A stretch of DNA of 64,000 nucleotides from Nocardioides islandensis. Its GTDB lineage: Bacteria; Actinomycetota; Actinomycetes; Propionibacteriales; Nocardioidaceae. Below the pieces are notes generated by a model. That model saw only the letters and a program-made list of their open reading frames with translations. It was not told where the DNA came from and did not search any database. Made by a program: the position numbers and the translations under genes. The stretch's first letter is position 1, and the number at the start of each line of letters is the position of its first letter. Shown here piece by piece: positions 36,136-44,925 of the stretch. The stretch is taken from positions 186,001-250,000 of the forward strand of contig NZ_JADKPN010000005.1 of assembly GCF_015352455.1 (NCBI RefSeq), given 5' to 3'.

Positions 36136-37406
36136 GCGGCATCGTGCCGCTGGTCGAGGCGGACACCGAGGAGCTGTACGGCGCGAAGGCCGTGGGCCTG
36201 GGAGACGCCCTGCGCGCCGGGCTCCCGGTCCCGCCGGGTGTGGCCCTCCCGGGGCCCTTGGTCGACTCGATCGCGTCCGGCGAGCCCGCGAGCACGACCG
36301 CCCTGCTCGAGGCCGTCCGCGATCTGCCGGCACCTCTCGCCGTACGGTCGTCCGCCGTCGGCGAGGACAGCGCCGGGGCCAGCTTCGCGGGCCAGCACAT
36401 CACCGTCCTGAACGTGCCGTCGGCCGCCGACGTCGAGGGCGCGGTCCGGGAGGTGTGGTGGTCGGCGAACTCCGACTCGGCCATCACCTACCGCAAGCGG
36501 CTGGGCGTGTTCGCGAGGCCGAGCGTCGGGGTGGTGGTGCAGTCGCTGCTCCAGCCCGACTCCGCCGGGGTGATGTTCACGCGCAACCCGATCACCGGCG
36601 CGGACGAGCGCATGATCGAGGCGAGCTGGGGCCTAGGCGAGGCGGTCGTCTCCGGCCGGGTCATCCCCGACTCCTTCCGGGTGGACCGCAGCGGCGAGGT
36701 GCTCGCGGCCCGTGCCGGACTCAAGAGCTTCGCCATCCGCTCCTCACCGGACGGCGGCACCGTGGACGAGGACGTCGCACCCGAGCTGGTGGAGTCGCTG
36801 TGCCTCAGCGACGTCCAGCTGCGGGCCCTGTCCGACCTGGCCGCCGACTGCGAGCGGGTCTACGGCCCGGAGCGCGACATCGAGTGGGCGTTCGCGGGCG
36901 GACAGCTCTACCTCCTGCAATGCCGCGCACTCACGACATCGGCGGGCGCGGCGGCGCCCGCGTCCTTCAAGCCGCCCGGGGAGCTGGTCGAGTCCCTGGA
37001 GCGTGTGCCGCTGCTGTCCGGTCTCGCCGAGGCGGACCGCGACGCCGTGGCCCGGCTCTTCACCCAGCGCACGTTCGCACCCGGTGAGACGGTGACCAAG
37101 GAGGGTGCCGACGCGGCGGCGTTCTACCTGATCGAGTCGGGCACCGCGACGGTGACCGTGGGTGGCGCCTTCCGGCGCACGCTCGGGGCCGGAGATCACT
37201 TCGGCGAGATCGCCCTCATCGACGGGCGCGCCCGGACCGCAACCGTCACCGCCGACGATGAGCTCGTCTGCCAGGGCATCACGCTCTGGGACTTCCAGCC
37301 GCTCGTGCAGCGCAGCCCGACCATGGCCTGGACGCTGCTGCAGACCCTGGCCGGCATGCTGAGACAGGCCGGCGAGACGCACACTCCGCCCGAGGGCACG
37401 ACCTAG
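36132..37406 (+). CDS. ATP-grasp (PPDK N-terminal) domain fused to a cyclic-nucleotide-binding domain
   Basis: 424 residues. Residues 1-285 form the PEP synthase/PPDK ATP-binding domain: GAKAVGLGDALRAGLPVPPG, LAVRSSAVGEDSAGASFAGQ, GVMFTRNPITGADE and DIEWAFAGGQLYLLQCRAL. Residues of about 305-415 are a cNMP-binding domain with GDHFGEIALIDGRARTATVT as phosphate-binding cassette. It overlaps the upstream phosphohistidine-domain gene by GTGA, so both parts are made together. A cNMP switch on the ATP-grasp subunit is unusual and suggests regulation by cAMP or cGMP. No other enzyme of the pathway is adjacent. Confidence 0.85.
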   Translation: MSGIVPLVEADTEELYGAKAVGLGDALRAGLPVPPGVALPGPLVDSIASGEPASTTALLEAVRDLPAPLAVRSSAVGEDSAGASFAGQHITVLNVPSAADVEGAVREVWWSANSDSAITYRKRLGVFARPSVGVVVQSLLQPDSAGVMFTRNPITGADERMIEASWGLGEAVVSGRVIPDSFRVDRSGEVLAARAGLKSFAIRSSPDGGTVDEDVAPELVESLCLSDVQLRALSDLAADCERVYGPERDIEWAFAGGQLYLLQCRALTTSAGAAAPASFKPPGELVESLERVPLLSGLAEADRDAVARLFTQRTFAPGETVTKEGADAAAFYLIESGTATVTVGGAFRRTLGAGDHFGEIALIDGRARTATVTADDELVCQGITLWDFQPLVQRSPTMAWTLLQTLAGMLRQAGETHTPPEGTT

Positions 37407-37522
37407 ACGGCCACCGGCGGGCGCGGCGGTGCTGCGCCGGCGAGCGGCTGGGACCTGGACCGGGTCCGGTGACCGGCGTAGCGTCGACGACCAGGTGCTC
37501 ATGGTCGGCGGGGGAGGCTCTC

Positions 37523-38158
37523 ATGGGACTGCTGATGGGGCTGTTCTCTCTCGGGGTCGTCGCGGCGTCGCTGACTCCCGCTGCTCCACCCGCCGGCGTC
37601 GCGGACCCCGTCGCGCGAGACGCCGTCACGTCCTGGAGCTACGAGGACGCCACGTACGACGGCCGGCGCATCGTGGACGTGACCGGCACCCAGCTCGACA
37701 CAATGGTCGACGGCCGTTACCGCGTACGCGTGTTCGGCCGTGACTTCGTCAAGAACCAGACGGACATCGTGAGGATCTACCTGGACACCGACGGTGACCG
37801 TTGGCCCGAGTTCAAGCTCAGCTGGTACCTGGGCAAGAACCCGGCGCGGCCCGTGCAGAAGATGTCTCTGTACTCCGTCAGGTTCTTCGAGTGGGGACGC
37901 AAGACCAAGATCAGCTGCCCCCGGATGGAGCATCGGGTCGACTACGCCGCGGACGTGGTCGCCGTCCTGTTCTCACGAGCCTGCCTGGGAGACGTGACGC
38001 ACCTCAGGTGGGCGGGCTTCGTTGCCTCGATCTACCACTACGACGCGGAGACCAACCGCTTCTCGAGCCACCAGGACCAGTTCCCGGCGTTCCGGCGCTT
38101 CCCGCGCGACATCGTCGTCGAGCCGAGGAGAGAACCGCTCGCCCCACTCGCGGAGTGA
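37523..38158 (+). CDS. Putative secreted protein of unknown function
   Basis: 211 residues. MGLLMGLFSLGVVAASL followed by APPAGVADP looks like a signal peptide. The mature part begins DAVTSWSYEDATYDGRRIVD and has IYLDTDGDRWPEFKLSWY, a calcium-loop-like Asp motif, and two cysteines likely to form a disulfide (SCPRMEH, SRACLGD). No family is recognised. The ATG at 37523 follows GGGGAGG at 5-nt spacing. It is convergent with the FHA gene. Confidence 0.65.
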   Translation: MGLLMGLFSLGVVAASLTPAAPPAGVADPVARDAVTSWSYEDATYDGRRIVDVTGTQLDTMVDGRYRVRVFGRDFVKNQTDIVRIYLDTDGDRWPEFKLSWYLGKNPARPVQKMSLYSVRFFEWGRKTKISCPRMEHRVDYAADVVAVLFSRACLGDVTHLRWAGFVASIYHYDAETNRFSSHQDQFPAFRRFPRDIVVEPRREPLAPLAE

Positions 38159-38180
38159 CGCGTCCGCGGTGGGCCGAGCG

Positions 38181-38915
38181 TCAGACCACCTCGCCCGGAG
38201 CGGCCTTGCGGATGACGAGCCGGGTCCACGAGCCGACGTAGATGCGGTCGTCGGCGCCGACCTCGTGCTTCACGCCGACGTCGATGGGCTTCTTGGGCAG
38301 CGGGTCCACGGCGCCGGCGACGAAGGTGCCGTTGGAGGAGCCGAGGTCCTCCACCCACCAGCGGGTGCCGTCGGTGGTCAGCTGGGCGTGCCGGCGGCTG
38401 ACGCCGTTGTCGGCGCCGCAGTCGACGTCAGGGTGGATGTCGCGGGACTTGGACTCGCGCCCGATGAGCAACGAGGTGTTGCGCAGGGGCACGACGGTCG
38501 GCGGTCCGGCCGAGGGCAGCGGGTCGGGGCTGGACTGCTCGGCGTACCACTGCGGGTCGATCCAGAGCTCCGCCACCCAGGTGTCGTCGAGCGGCGGGGA
38601 GACGTTCCCCGGAGCCGCGTCCGGGGTGGAGGCATGCTCGCCCTTGCGCGGCATGGTCCCGGTGGTGAAGTCGTAGCCGCAGGCCTCGCAGAACAGGGCG
38701 TCGGCGGCGTTCGCGGTGCCGCAGTTCGGGCACTCCTGACCTGACGGCGCTGACGGGGTCGAATCCGAGGCAGGCGCAGCGGCGTCCGGATCGAGCACCG
38801 GTACGGCGACCGTGTCGCCGGGCGAGCCGGCCGCGGCCCCGCCGGTCGGCATGGCTGCGCCGCAGACGTCGCAGTAGTCGGTCGCCTGGCTGTCGTGGCC
38901 GTTCGGGCACTTCAC
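38181..38915 (-). CDS. FHA-domain protein with two N-terminal zinc ribbons
   Basis: 244 residues. Zinc ribbons: CPNGH...YCDVCG (residues 3-19) and CPNCG...FCEACG (62-80). The FHA domain (about 145-235) has IGRE (151-154), SRRH (173-176) and SSNGT (193-197), the phosphothreonine-binding residues. It overlaps the vWA gene by GTGA and is last in the PknG operon, so it is a candidate phospho-dependent effector or substrate of the kinase, analogous to GarA in mycobacteria, although it lacks a recognisable GarA-type N-terminal ETTS motif. Confidence 0.88.
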   Translation of the reverse strand: MKCPNGHDSQATDYCDVCGAAMPTGGAAAGSPGDTVAVPVLDPDAAAPASDSTPSAPSGQECPNCGTANAADALFCEACGYDFTTGTMPRKGEHASTPDAAPGNVSPPLDDTWVAELWIDPQWYAEQSSPDPLPSAGPPTVVPLRNTSLLIGRESKSRDIHPDVDCGADNGVSRRHAQLTTDGTRWWVEDLGSSNGTFVAGAVDPLPKKPIDVGVKHEVGADDRIYVGSWTRLVIRKAAPGEVV

Positions 38916-40192
38916 TGCTTGCGCACCCGGGTCGTCTTGGTGGAAGCGGTGTCGAGGGCCATCTCGTCGGCCTTCTCCACCGTCTTCTTCAACCGCACGG
39001 TGCCGGCGTCCTCGTCCTCGACGTCGACGACCTTGCGCAGCTTGGAGGTGGCCTCCTCGTTGCCGGTCTCCTTCGCGAGCTGGACGGCGCGGCCGAGCTT
39101 GGTGGTGGCGAGCTCCTCGTTGCCGGCGGCCTTGGCGGCCAGGCCCTCCTGGATCGCCTGCGCCAGCTCGGTCTGCCCGGTGTAGTGCGCGACCTGCGGG
39201 TCGATCCGCGTGGTCTGCTCGGAGTCGTCGGACCACTTGGCCTTCACCAGGCCCTGGGTCTTCACCTCGTCGCCGATGGCGAGCTGCACGCGGGCGGCGA
39301 GCTGCTCCTGCCCGACGGCCTTCGCGGCGAGGCGGACTGCGACGTGGTAGTCGCGCGACTCGTCCGACCAGGCGCCGGTCGGGTAGTCGCCGGTGAGGTC
39401 GTTGACGACCGTGCGCCGGTTGGTGAGGTCCTCCACGGTCGGCGAGACCTGCCGCACGAAGAGGATCTGGGCCCCTTGGGGCGTCCAGACGCGCAGGTTC
39501 GCGCTGGCCACGCCGCGCGACATCGACTGGCGCATCATCGCCTCGAACTCGGCGGCCATCTGCTCGGGCGACGGGATGATGTCGACGGTGCCGAGCAGGG
39601 CCTGGGCGATGCGGCGGATCTCCTCGACCTTCCAGTCGACACCGACGCCGCGGCAGTCGCACTGGTAGAAGCCGGTGGCGCGGGCGATGGCTTCGTCCAG
39701 CACGGGACCGGGCTCGTTGTTCTCGCCGTCGGTGAGCAGGATCGCGTGCCGCTGCACGACCTCGGGCACGGAGGTGAACAGCACGCCGGCCATGTCCAGC
39801 CACGTCGAGATCTCCGTACCTCCCCCGGACCGGAGCCGGGAGATCGCCTCGGCCGCCTCCCGCCGCGTGCCGTCGTCCATCGGCACCATGGCCGGGCCGG
39901 ACTGCACGAGCGGGTAGGCCAGGAAGGCCGCGCCGTTGCCGGAGATCACGGCGAAGTACGTGCCGTCCACGATCTCGGCCAGCGCGGCCTGGGCGGCCTC
40001 CTTGGCCGCGGCCATCGCGGACTGACCCATCGAGCCGGACGTGTCGATGATGATGATCTCGCCCGCGGCGCCGGAGCCGGTCTGACCGGCGGTGCCGGCG
40101 CCCGAGCAGTCGATGGTCACGATCGCGTGCACGTCGGTCCCGCCGTCGGGCAGGAACTCGTTCTGGTACACGGTCGCGGTGAAGTCAGCCAT
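38912..40192 (-). CDS. vWA-domain protein (TerY-like)
   Basis: 426 residues. The vWA domain (about 46-230) has the metal-ion-dependent adhesion site DTSGSM (50-55) and ILLTDGENNEPG. The C-terminal part is charged, with a helical segment carrying AAKAAGNEELATTKLGRAVQ and a Thr/Lys-rich tail ending KTTRVRKQ. vWA proteins of the TerY type occur with PP2C phosphatases and kinases in stress-response triads; here both are adjacent. The ATG at 40192 follows GGGGAGA. Overlaps PP2C by 8 bp and FHA by 4. Confidence 0.88.
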   Translation of the reverse strand: MADFTATVYQNEFLPDGGTDVHAIVTIDCSGAGTAGQTGSGAAGEIIIIDTSGSMGQSAMAAAKEAAQAALAEIVDGTYFAVISGNGAAFLAYPLVQSGPAMVPMDDGTRREAAEAISRLRSGGGTEISTWLDMAGVLFTSVPEVVQRHAILLTDGENNEPGPVLDEAIARATGFYQCDCRGVGVDWKVEEIRRIAQALLGTVDIIPSPEQMAAEFEAMMRQSMSRGVASANLRVWTPQGAQILFVRQVSPTVEDLTNRRTVVNDLTGDYPTGAWSDESRDYHVAVRLAAKAVGQEQLAARVQLAIGDEVKTQGLVKAKWSDDSEQTTRIDPQVAHYTGQTELAQAIQEGLAAKAAGNEELATTKLGRAVQLAKETGNEEATSKLRKVVDVEDEDAGTVRLKKTVEKADEMALDTASTKTTRVRKQ

Positions 40193-41396
40193 CGGTCTCC
40201 CCTGTGGTCGGAGCAGCATTCTTACCTACGTCGGTCGCCCCGTTGGTCGAGGAAGGCGCGCTAGCGCCTGTCACGAGACCCTCGACGGGCTGAGCCGCGC
40301 CGCCGACGCGCGCGAGGGTCGCGGTGATGTTGTCCTGCCCGCCGGCCGCGTTGGCGAACGCGACGAGATGCGTCGCGATGGCGTGCGGGTCGGTCGAACC
40401 GGCGGCGGCGATCTGGGCAGCGAGGGCGGCCGGCTCCGAGGCGTAGTTCCACAGGCCGTCGGAGCAGGCGAGCAGCCAGCCCGGCCCGGTCACGTCGACC
40501 TTGCCGACGCGCGGGGTGATGTCGGGGCTGTCGCGGCCGAGCCACTTGGTGATCGAGTGCGCCTGCTTGGAGGCCTCGGCCTCGGCCCGCGGCGTACCCC
40601 CGGCGATCAGCACCTGAGCCATCGAGTCGTCGATCGTGAGCATCCGGCCGTTGCCGGCGTCCGGCAGCAGGTACACGCGAGAGTCACCGATCCCGGCGTA
40701 GTGGACGACGGACCCGTCGGCGATGGCCGCGACGAACGTGCACGACGGCGGGTTGCGCACGTCGTCGGGGGCGGTGTCGAGCACGGCCTGGTTGGCGGCG
40801 GCTGCGGCGTCGGTGAACAGCTTGCCCACCGCGGCGGCAACGCTCTCCGGGACGCCGAGGCCCTTCGGCAGCGGCGGCCGGAGCACCTCGAGGGCGGCCT
40901 TGGCCGCGGCCAGCGAGGCGATGTCGGAGTCGTCGGAGTTGGACACGCCGTCACAGACCACCAGCACCGCGCGCTCGCCGTCGGCCAGCAGCGCCATGGC
41001 GTCCTCGTTGCGGGCGTGCCGGATCCCGCGGTCGCAGACACCGGCGACCCAGTCCGCGGGCTTCTCCTCGAAGTGGTCGCGCGGGCTCGGGGCCTTGGTG
41101 CCGCACTGGGTGCAGTACCCGTCCTCGCCGACCACGCCACCGCACTCCAGGCACGGCGCACGCTCGGCCGGCGCCGTCTCCGCCGTGCGTCCGCCGGGTC
41201 CCACGGTCACCGCGCTGATCGGGCTGACGTCGTCGAGCGGGTTCTTCTCCGTGTCCAACGCCGCCGGCACGGCAGCGGCGGCCGGGTCGCCCACCGGCTG
41301 GCCGCAGGCTTCGCAGAACGCGTCGCCGGGGTCGAGCAGGGCTCCGCAGTGCGGGCACTTCTGGGTGGGGGGAGGTGTCGCCGGGGCCTCGGTCAC
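40185..41396 (-). CDS. PP2C-family serine/threonine phosphatase with zinc ribbons
   Basis: 403 residues. Zinc-ribbon-like pairs: CPHCG...FCEACG (14-32) and CLECG...YCTQCG (82-99). The phosphatase domain (about 115-375) has RNEDAMA, VVCDGVSNS (metal Asp 149), AGIGDSRVYLL, ACSDGLWNY and GGQDNITATLA. The C-terminal tail contains the peptide LVTGASAPSSTN, translated from a REP-like repeat. It presumably reverses phosphorylation by the adjacent PknG-like kinase, whose stop codon overlaps its GTG start. Confidence 0.93.
   Translation of the reverse strand: MTEAPATPPPTQKCPHCGALLDPGDAFCEACGQPVGDPAAAAVPAALDTEKNPLDDVSPISAVTVGPGGRTAETAPAERAPCLECGGVVGEDGYCTQCGTKAPSPRDHFEEKPADWVAGVCDRGIRHARNEDAMALLADGERAVLVVCDGVSNSDDSDIASLAAAKAALEVLRPPLPKGLGVPESVAAAVGKLFTDAAAAANQAVLDTAPDDVRNPPSCTFVAAIADGSVVHYAGIGDSRVYLLPDAGNGRMLTIDDSMAQVLIAGGTPRAEAEASKQAHSITKWLGRDSPDITPRVGKVDVTGPGWLLACSDGLWNYASEPAALAAQIAAAGSTDPHAIATHLVAFANAAGGQDNITATLARVGGAAQPVEGLVTGASAPSSTNGATDVGKNAAPTTGETDG
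40245..40280. repeat. REP-like unit inside the PP2C coding sequence
   Basis: A 36-nt unit from GGTCGAGGAAGGCGCG to GTCACGAGACC, differing by one base from the unit at 43592. It is translated in the phosphatase tail as LVTGASAPSSTN. Confidence 0.85.
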
Positions 41397-43732
41397 GTGA
41401 GCGTCCAGTTCCGCACGGCGTTGGCGCGCCCGACCATGAGCACCTGCGTGTCGCGGTCCTGGGCCTCGCGCGCCAGCACCCGATAGCTGGCCTCCAACCC
41501 GTTCCGCAACGAGGGCTCCTTGGCCTCGTAGCTGCCGATCCGCACGGTTCCCGGTCCTTTCCTGGTGACCACTTCCAGCGCCTTCCCGAGGATCTTGGTG
41601 GTGAGCTTCGCTCGCTGGTACGGCTCAAGACTCGCACCCTCGACGCTGCTCATCGCGGCGCTCAGCCGCATCAGGTCGTCGCCGGCCCCGCGCAGCAGCA
41701 CCTCCGCGCGCAGCTCGCGCGACTCGCCGTACCCGCGGCTGGTCGGCGGCACCAGGTCCAGCGCTTGCACGGCTCCGTCGGTGTCACCCGTGGCCGCGCG
41801 GATCCGGGCCACTCCGAACGCCGACGGGGCGACGTACGCCGCGTCGGTCTCGGCACAGGTCGTGTAGAAGCCCTCGGCGACCTCGCGACGGCCGCCGTTC
41901 TCGCACGCGAGGGCCAGCGCCAGCTTGGGCGCGAGCTCGCCCGGCACCTGGTGGTAGACGGCGTTGAACGACGACGCGGCATCGTCCCACTTCTCCTGCT
42001 GGAGGGCGGCCAGCCCGGACACCCACAGCGCGCGCCACTCCCACGGGTCGGCCTGCAGCAGCAGCCCGGACTCGCGCACCGCGAGGTCCGGCTTCTCGGC
42101 CTCCAGCGCGGCGCGGGCCCGCCACAGCCGCACCTCCGCGCTCTCCTCCGGCACCTTCTCGAGCTGCTCGAGCCGGCGGCTCGCGGTCGCCGGCGCGAGG
42201 GCGGACAGGAAGGCGTACTGGCTGTCGGAGGTGTCCGCGCGCAGGGCGGGCAGCTGGGACCAGTCGAGCCGGACCGTCGTGACCGCCGGGGTCTCGAACA
42301 GCTGCGAGGCCGCCGACGTGAGCGCCGTACCTGCCCGCTTCTCCGCGACCACCTCGCGCAGCACGCCGAGCATCTGCACGCGCAGCTCGTCGGCGGACTG
42401 GAACCGGTCCGCCGGGTCGGTGGCACAGCACTTGGAGACCAGGGCGTAGAGCGAGTCGTGCTCCTGGAAGAGCGGCGTCGACTCCGGGTCGGGGAGCGAG
42501 GAGAGGTACGTCGACTGGTAGCCCTTGAACTCCATGCAGAGCACCACCAGGGTGCGGCCGATCGTGTAGATGTCCGACGCGACGCTCGGCCCGGCGGTCG
42601 CCACCTCGGGCGCCTGGTAGCCGACCGTGCCGTAGATCGCCGAGTCCTGGTCGTCGACGTGCCGGACGCCGCCGAGGTCGATCAACTTCAACGCGTCGCC
42701 GACCTGGATCAGGTTGTCGGGCTTGAAGTCGCAGTAGATGAGGCCGAGGTCGTGGAGGTACTGGAACGCCGGGAGGATCTCGAGGATGAAGGCCAGCGCC
42801 TGGTCGACCGGCAGCGGGTCGTACGTGCCGCCGTTCGCCCGCATCCGCTCCTTGAGCAGCTGCTTGAGCGACGTGCCGCCGACGTACTCCATGACGATGT
42901 AGCCGGCGTTGTCGTGGGTGACGAAGTTGTAGATCTCGACGATCAGCGGGTGCTCGACCTGCGCGAGGAACCGCTGCTCGGCGATGGCCGCGGCGAGCGC
43001 GTCGGCGTCGCCGGAGTTGAGCAGGCCCTTGAGCACCACCCAGCGGTCGGAGACGTTCTTGTCGCGGGCGAGGTAGATCCAGCCGAGGCCGCCGTGGGCC
43101 AGGCAGCCCGCCACTTCGTACTGCCCGGCGACCAGGTCGCCCGCCTTGAGCTTCGGGGTGAACGAGAACGCCTGGCCGCAGGACGGGCAGAACCCCTCGC
43201 TCCGTCCGGGACGACCGTCCTTGCTGCGCCCGACCGGGCCGCCGCACTTGGCGCAGGTGCGCTTGTCCTCCGCGACCTCCGGGTTCTTCATGATGACCTT
43301 GGAGGCGTCCACGAGCGGGACCGGCGGGATCGTGGTCAGGCCGGCGCCGAGGCGAGCGGAGCGCAACCGCTGGGACCCGGTCCGGATGCGATGCGTGGCA
43401 CCCGAGCCGGCGGCCCGCTGGGACCCGATCGCCGCCGACTCCAGCCGGAACGACCCGGTCTGCGAGCCGGCTCCCTCGCTCACCGGGGTCTCCACGACGG
43501 GGGCTGCGCCGGCGGGAGTGCCGCAGACGTCGCAGTACCCGTCGACGATCGTCCCCGTGCAGCCCGGCTGCCGGCACTTCGATCCGTCGTTGGTCGAGGA
43601 AGGCGCGCTAGCGCCTGTCACGAGGCCCGGTGACGCGGAGGAGACGGCCGTCCCGTCGGCGGGCGCCATGCCGCAGACGTCGCAGTACCCGTCGACGATG
43701 GTCCCGGTGCACCCGGGTTGCTGGCACTTCAC
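41393..43732 (-). CDS. pknG: PknG-type serine/threonine protein kinase
   Basis: 779 residues. Two copies of a zinc-ribbon segment QPGCTGTIVDGYCDVCG (about 5-21 and 55-71) precede a rubredoxin-like module (CAKC 160-163, CPSC 182-185), as in mycobacterial PknG. The kinase domain has GCLAHGGLGWIYLA (209-222), the catalytic lysine in VVLK (235), a non-RD catalytic loop YCDFKPDN (333-340) and DLG instead of DFG (352-354), again as in PknG. The C-terminus is TPR-like. glnH and glnX lie upstream. GTG start overlaps the preceding gene. A REP-like unit is translated between the two zinc ribbons (residues of about 37-48). Confidence 0.92.
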   Translation of the reverse strand: MKCQQPGCTGTIVDGYCDVCGMAPADGTAVSSASPGLVTGASAPSSTNDGSKCRQPGCTGTIVDGYCDVCGTPAGAAPVVETPVSEGAGSQTGSFRLESAAIGSQRAAGSGATHRIRTGSQRLRSARLGAGLTTIPPVPLVDASKVIMKNPEVAEDKRTCAKCGGPVGRSKDGRPGRSEGFCPSCGQAFSFTPKLKAGDLVAGQYEVAGCLAHGGLGWIYLARDKNVSDRWVVLKGLLNSGDADALAAAIAEQRFLAQVEHPLIVEIYNFVTHDNAGYIVMEYVGGTSLKQLLKERMRANGGTYDPLPVDQALAFILEILPAFQYLHDLGLIYCDFKPDNLIQVGDALKLIDLGGVRHVDDQDSAIYGTVGYQAPEVATAGPSVASDIYTIGRTLVVLCMEFKGYQSTYLSSLPDPESTPLFQEHDSLYALVSKCCATDPADRFQSADELRVQMLGVLREVVAEKRAGTALTSAASQLFETPAVTTVRLDWSQLPALRADTSDSQYAFLSALAPATASRRLEQLEKVPEESAEVRLWRARAALEAEKPDLAVRESGLLLQADPWEWRALWVSGLAALQQEKWDDAASSFNAVYHQVPGELAPKLALALACENGGRREVAEGFYTTCAETDAAYVAPSAFGVARIRAATGDTDGAVQALDLVPPTSRGYGESRELRAEVLLRGAGDDLMRLSAAMSSVEGASLEPYQRAKLTTKILGKALEVVTRKGPGTVRIGSYEAKEPSLRNGLEASYRVLAREAQDRDTQVLMVGRANAVRNWTLT
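43592..43627. repeat. REP-like unit inside the pknG coding sequence
   Basis: A 36-nt unit from GGTCGAGGAAGGCGCG to GTCACGAGGCC, almost identical to the one at 40245 and in the same reading frame. It separates two near-identical zinc-ribbon segments. Confidence 0.85.
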
Positions 43733-44904
43733 CGTCTGGCCTCCTTGGGAATACGGGTGGTCGCATAGGTCAGCCAGGCGTCGTAGGCGTCGACGAGCGC
43801 CTGGGCCACGCCCACCGGGCAGGGCTGTCGGGTGAGCACCTCGCGGGCACTCGCCTCGGCAGCGGCGAGGTCGCGGTCGCTCGCGAGCCCCTGCGCGGAG
43901 GCCTTGAGCGTCAGCGCGTCGAGGCGGTTCGTGAGGTCGTCGTGGGCGGCGAGGGCCGCGGCGTACGACGCGTGGGCGAGGTTCATCGCGTCGGCGACGC
44001 GGCCGAGGCGGGAGCGGTACGCCGCCAGCTCCGACGGCGAGTCCGGCACCGGGCCGAGGGCGTCGACGTCCGGGACGGCGTACTTGGGGGCCGGGTCGAC
44101 CGCCTCGACGCAGCGCGCCGCGAGCTGGTGGAGCGCGGCCTCGCGAGCGATCAGGTCGTCGCGCAGCTCGGCGGCAGCGGCGGCGCGGTCGCGGGTGTCA
44201 CGGCGCTCGGCGCCGCCGACGATCAGGTCCCGCTCGAACTTGGCCGCGTCGATCTCCAGCGGCCCGAGCAGCCCACCGACGTCACCGCCGCGCTGGACGC
44301 GCTCGGTCACGTCCTTGATCCGGGCGGCCAGCTCGTCCCAGGTGTGCTGGGCCGCCGGGCGGCTGGTGTCCGGCTCCAGCGCGACCTGGTCGCGGAGCCG
44401 CTCGAGCGCGGCGCGCAGGTCGCGCACGCGGGCGGCGTTCTCGTCGGCGGCCGGGTCGAGGGAAAGCCGCTGGCGCAGCTGCCCGGCCAGGGCGTCGGAC
44501 AGCCGGCAGGCCTCGGGCAGCGAGACGGCCAGCGCTCCGGCTGTAGCGGCGCCCGAGCCGCCCGCCTTGGCCAGCGCGGCCGGGTCGAGCGTCGCGTCCA
44601 GGCGTCCCCAGATCAGCGTGGCCAGCCGCTCGCGGTCCGCCTGAAGCACGCGGCCGCCGTCCCAGACCGCGAGCAGCAGCTGCTGCCGGTCCGAGACGGC
44701 CTTCCAGAGCGCCATCGAGAGCGTCATGTCGCTGGACAGCTCGTCCTTGCGCGGGCTGGCCAGCGCGGCCGCGTCCAGCTCGTCGAGCTCGTCCTTGCGG
44801 GACCTCACCCACGCGTCGAGCTCGCCCAGGTACGTCTGCATGGGCATCACCTCGACGGCCTCACCCAGCTTCCCCGGCGCCACCGGCGCGTGGACCGGAC
44901 TCAC
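43729..44904 (-). CDS. Hypothetical coiled-coil protein in the pknG operon
   Basis: About 391 residues, no family recognised. It is almost wholly alpha-helical and rich in Ala, Arg, Asp and Leu, with long amphipathic stretches (for example RVRDLRAALERLRDQVALEP and YRSRLGRVADAMNLAHASYA), suggesting a helical scaffold or coiled coil. No signal peptide or membrane segment. The GTG at 44904 is the first plausible start outside the 22-bp repeat array that occupies the upstream frame; an internal ATG at about 44840 (MPMQTYLGELDAWV) is another candidate. Its stop overlaps pknG by GTGA, so it is probably a partner of the kinase. Confidence 0.7.
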   Translation of the reverse strand: MSPVHAPVAPGKLGEAVEVMPMQTYLGELDAWVRSRKDELDELDAAALASPRKDELSSDMTLSMALWKAVSDRQQLLLAVWDGGRVLQADRERLATLIWGRLDATLDPAALAKAGGSGAATAGALAVSLPEACRLSDALAGQLRQRLSLDPAADENAARVRDLRAALERLRDQVALEPDTSRPAAQHTWDELAARIKDVTERVQRGGDVGGLLGPLEIDAAKFERDLIVGGAERRDTRDRAAAAAELRDDLIAREAALHQLAARCVEAVDPAPKYAVPDVDALGPVPDSPSELAAYRSRLGRVADAMNLAHASYAAALAAHDDLTNRLDALTLKASAQGLASDRDLAAAEASAREVLTRQPCPVGVAQALVDAYDAWLTYATTRIPKEARR

Positions 44905-44925
44905 GGGTGCCTGCCTTCGCGGGCC

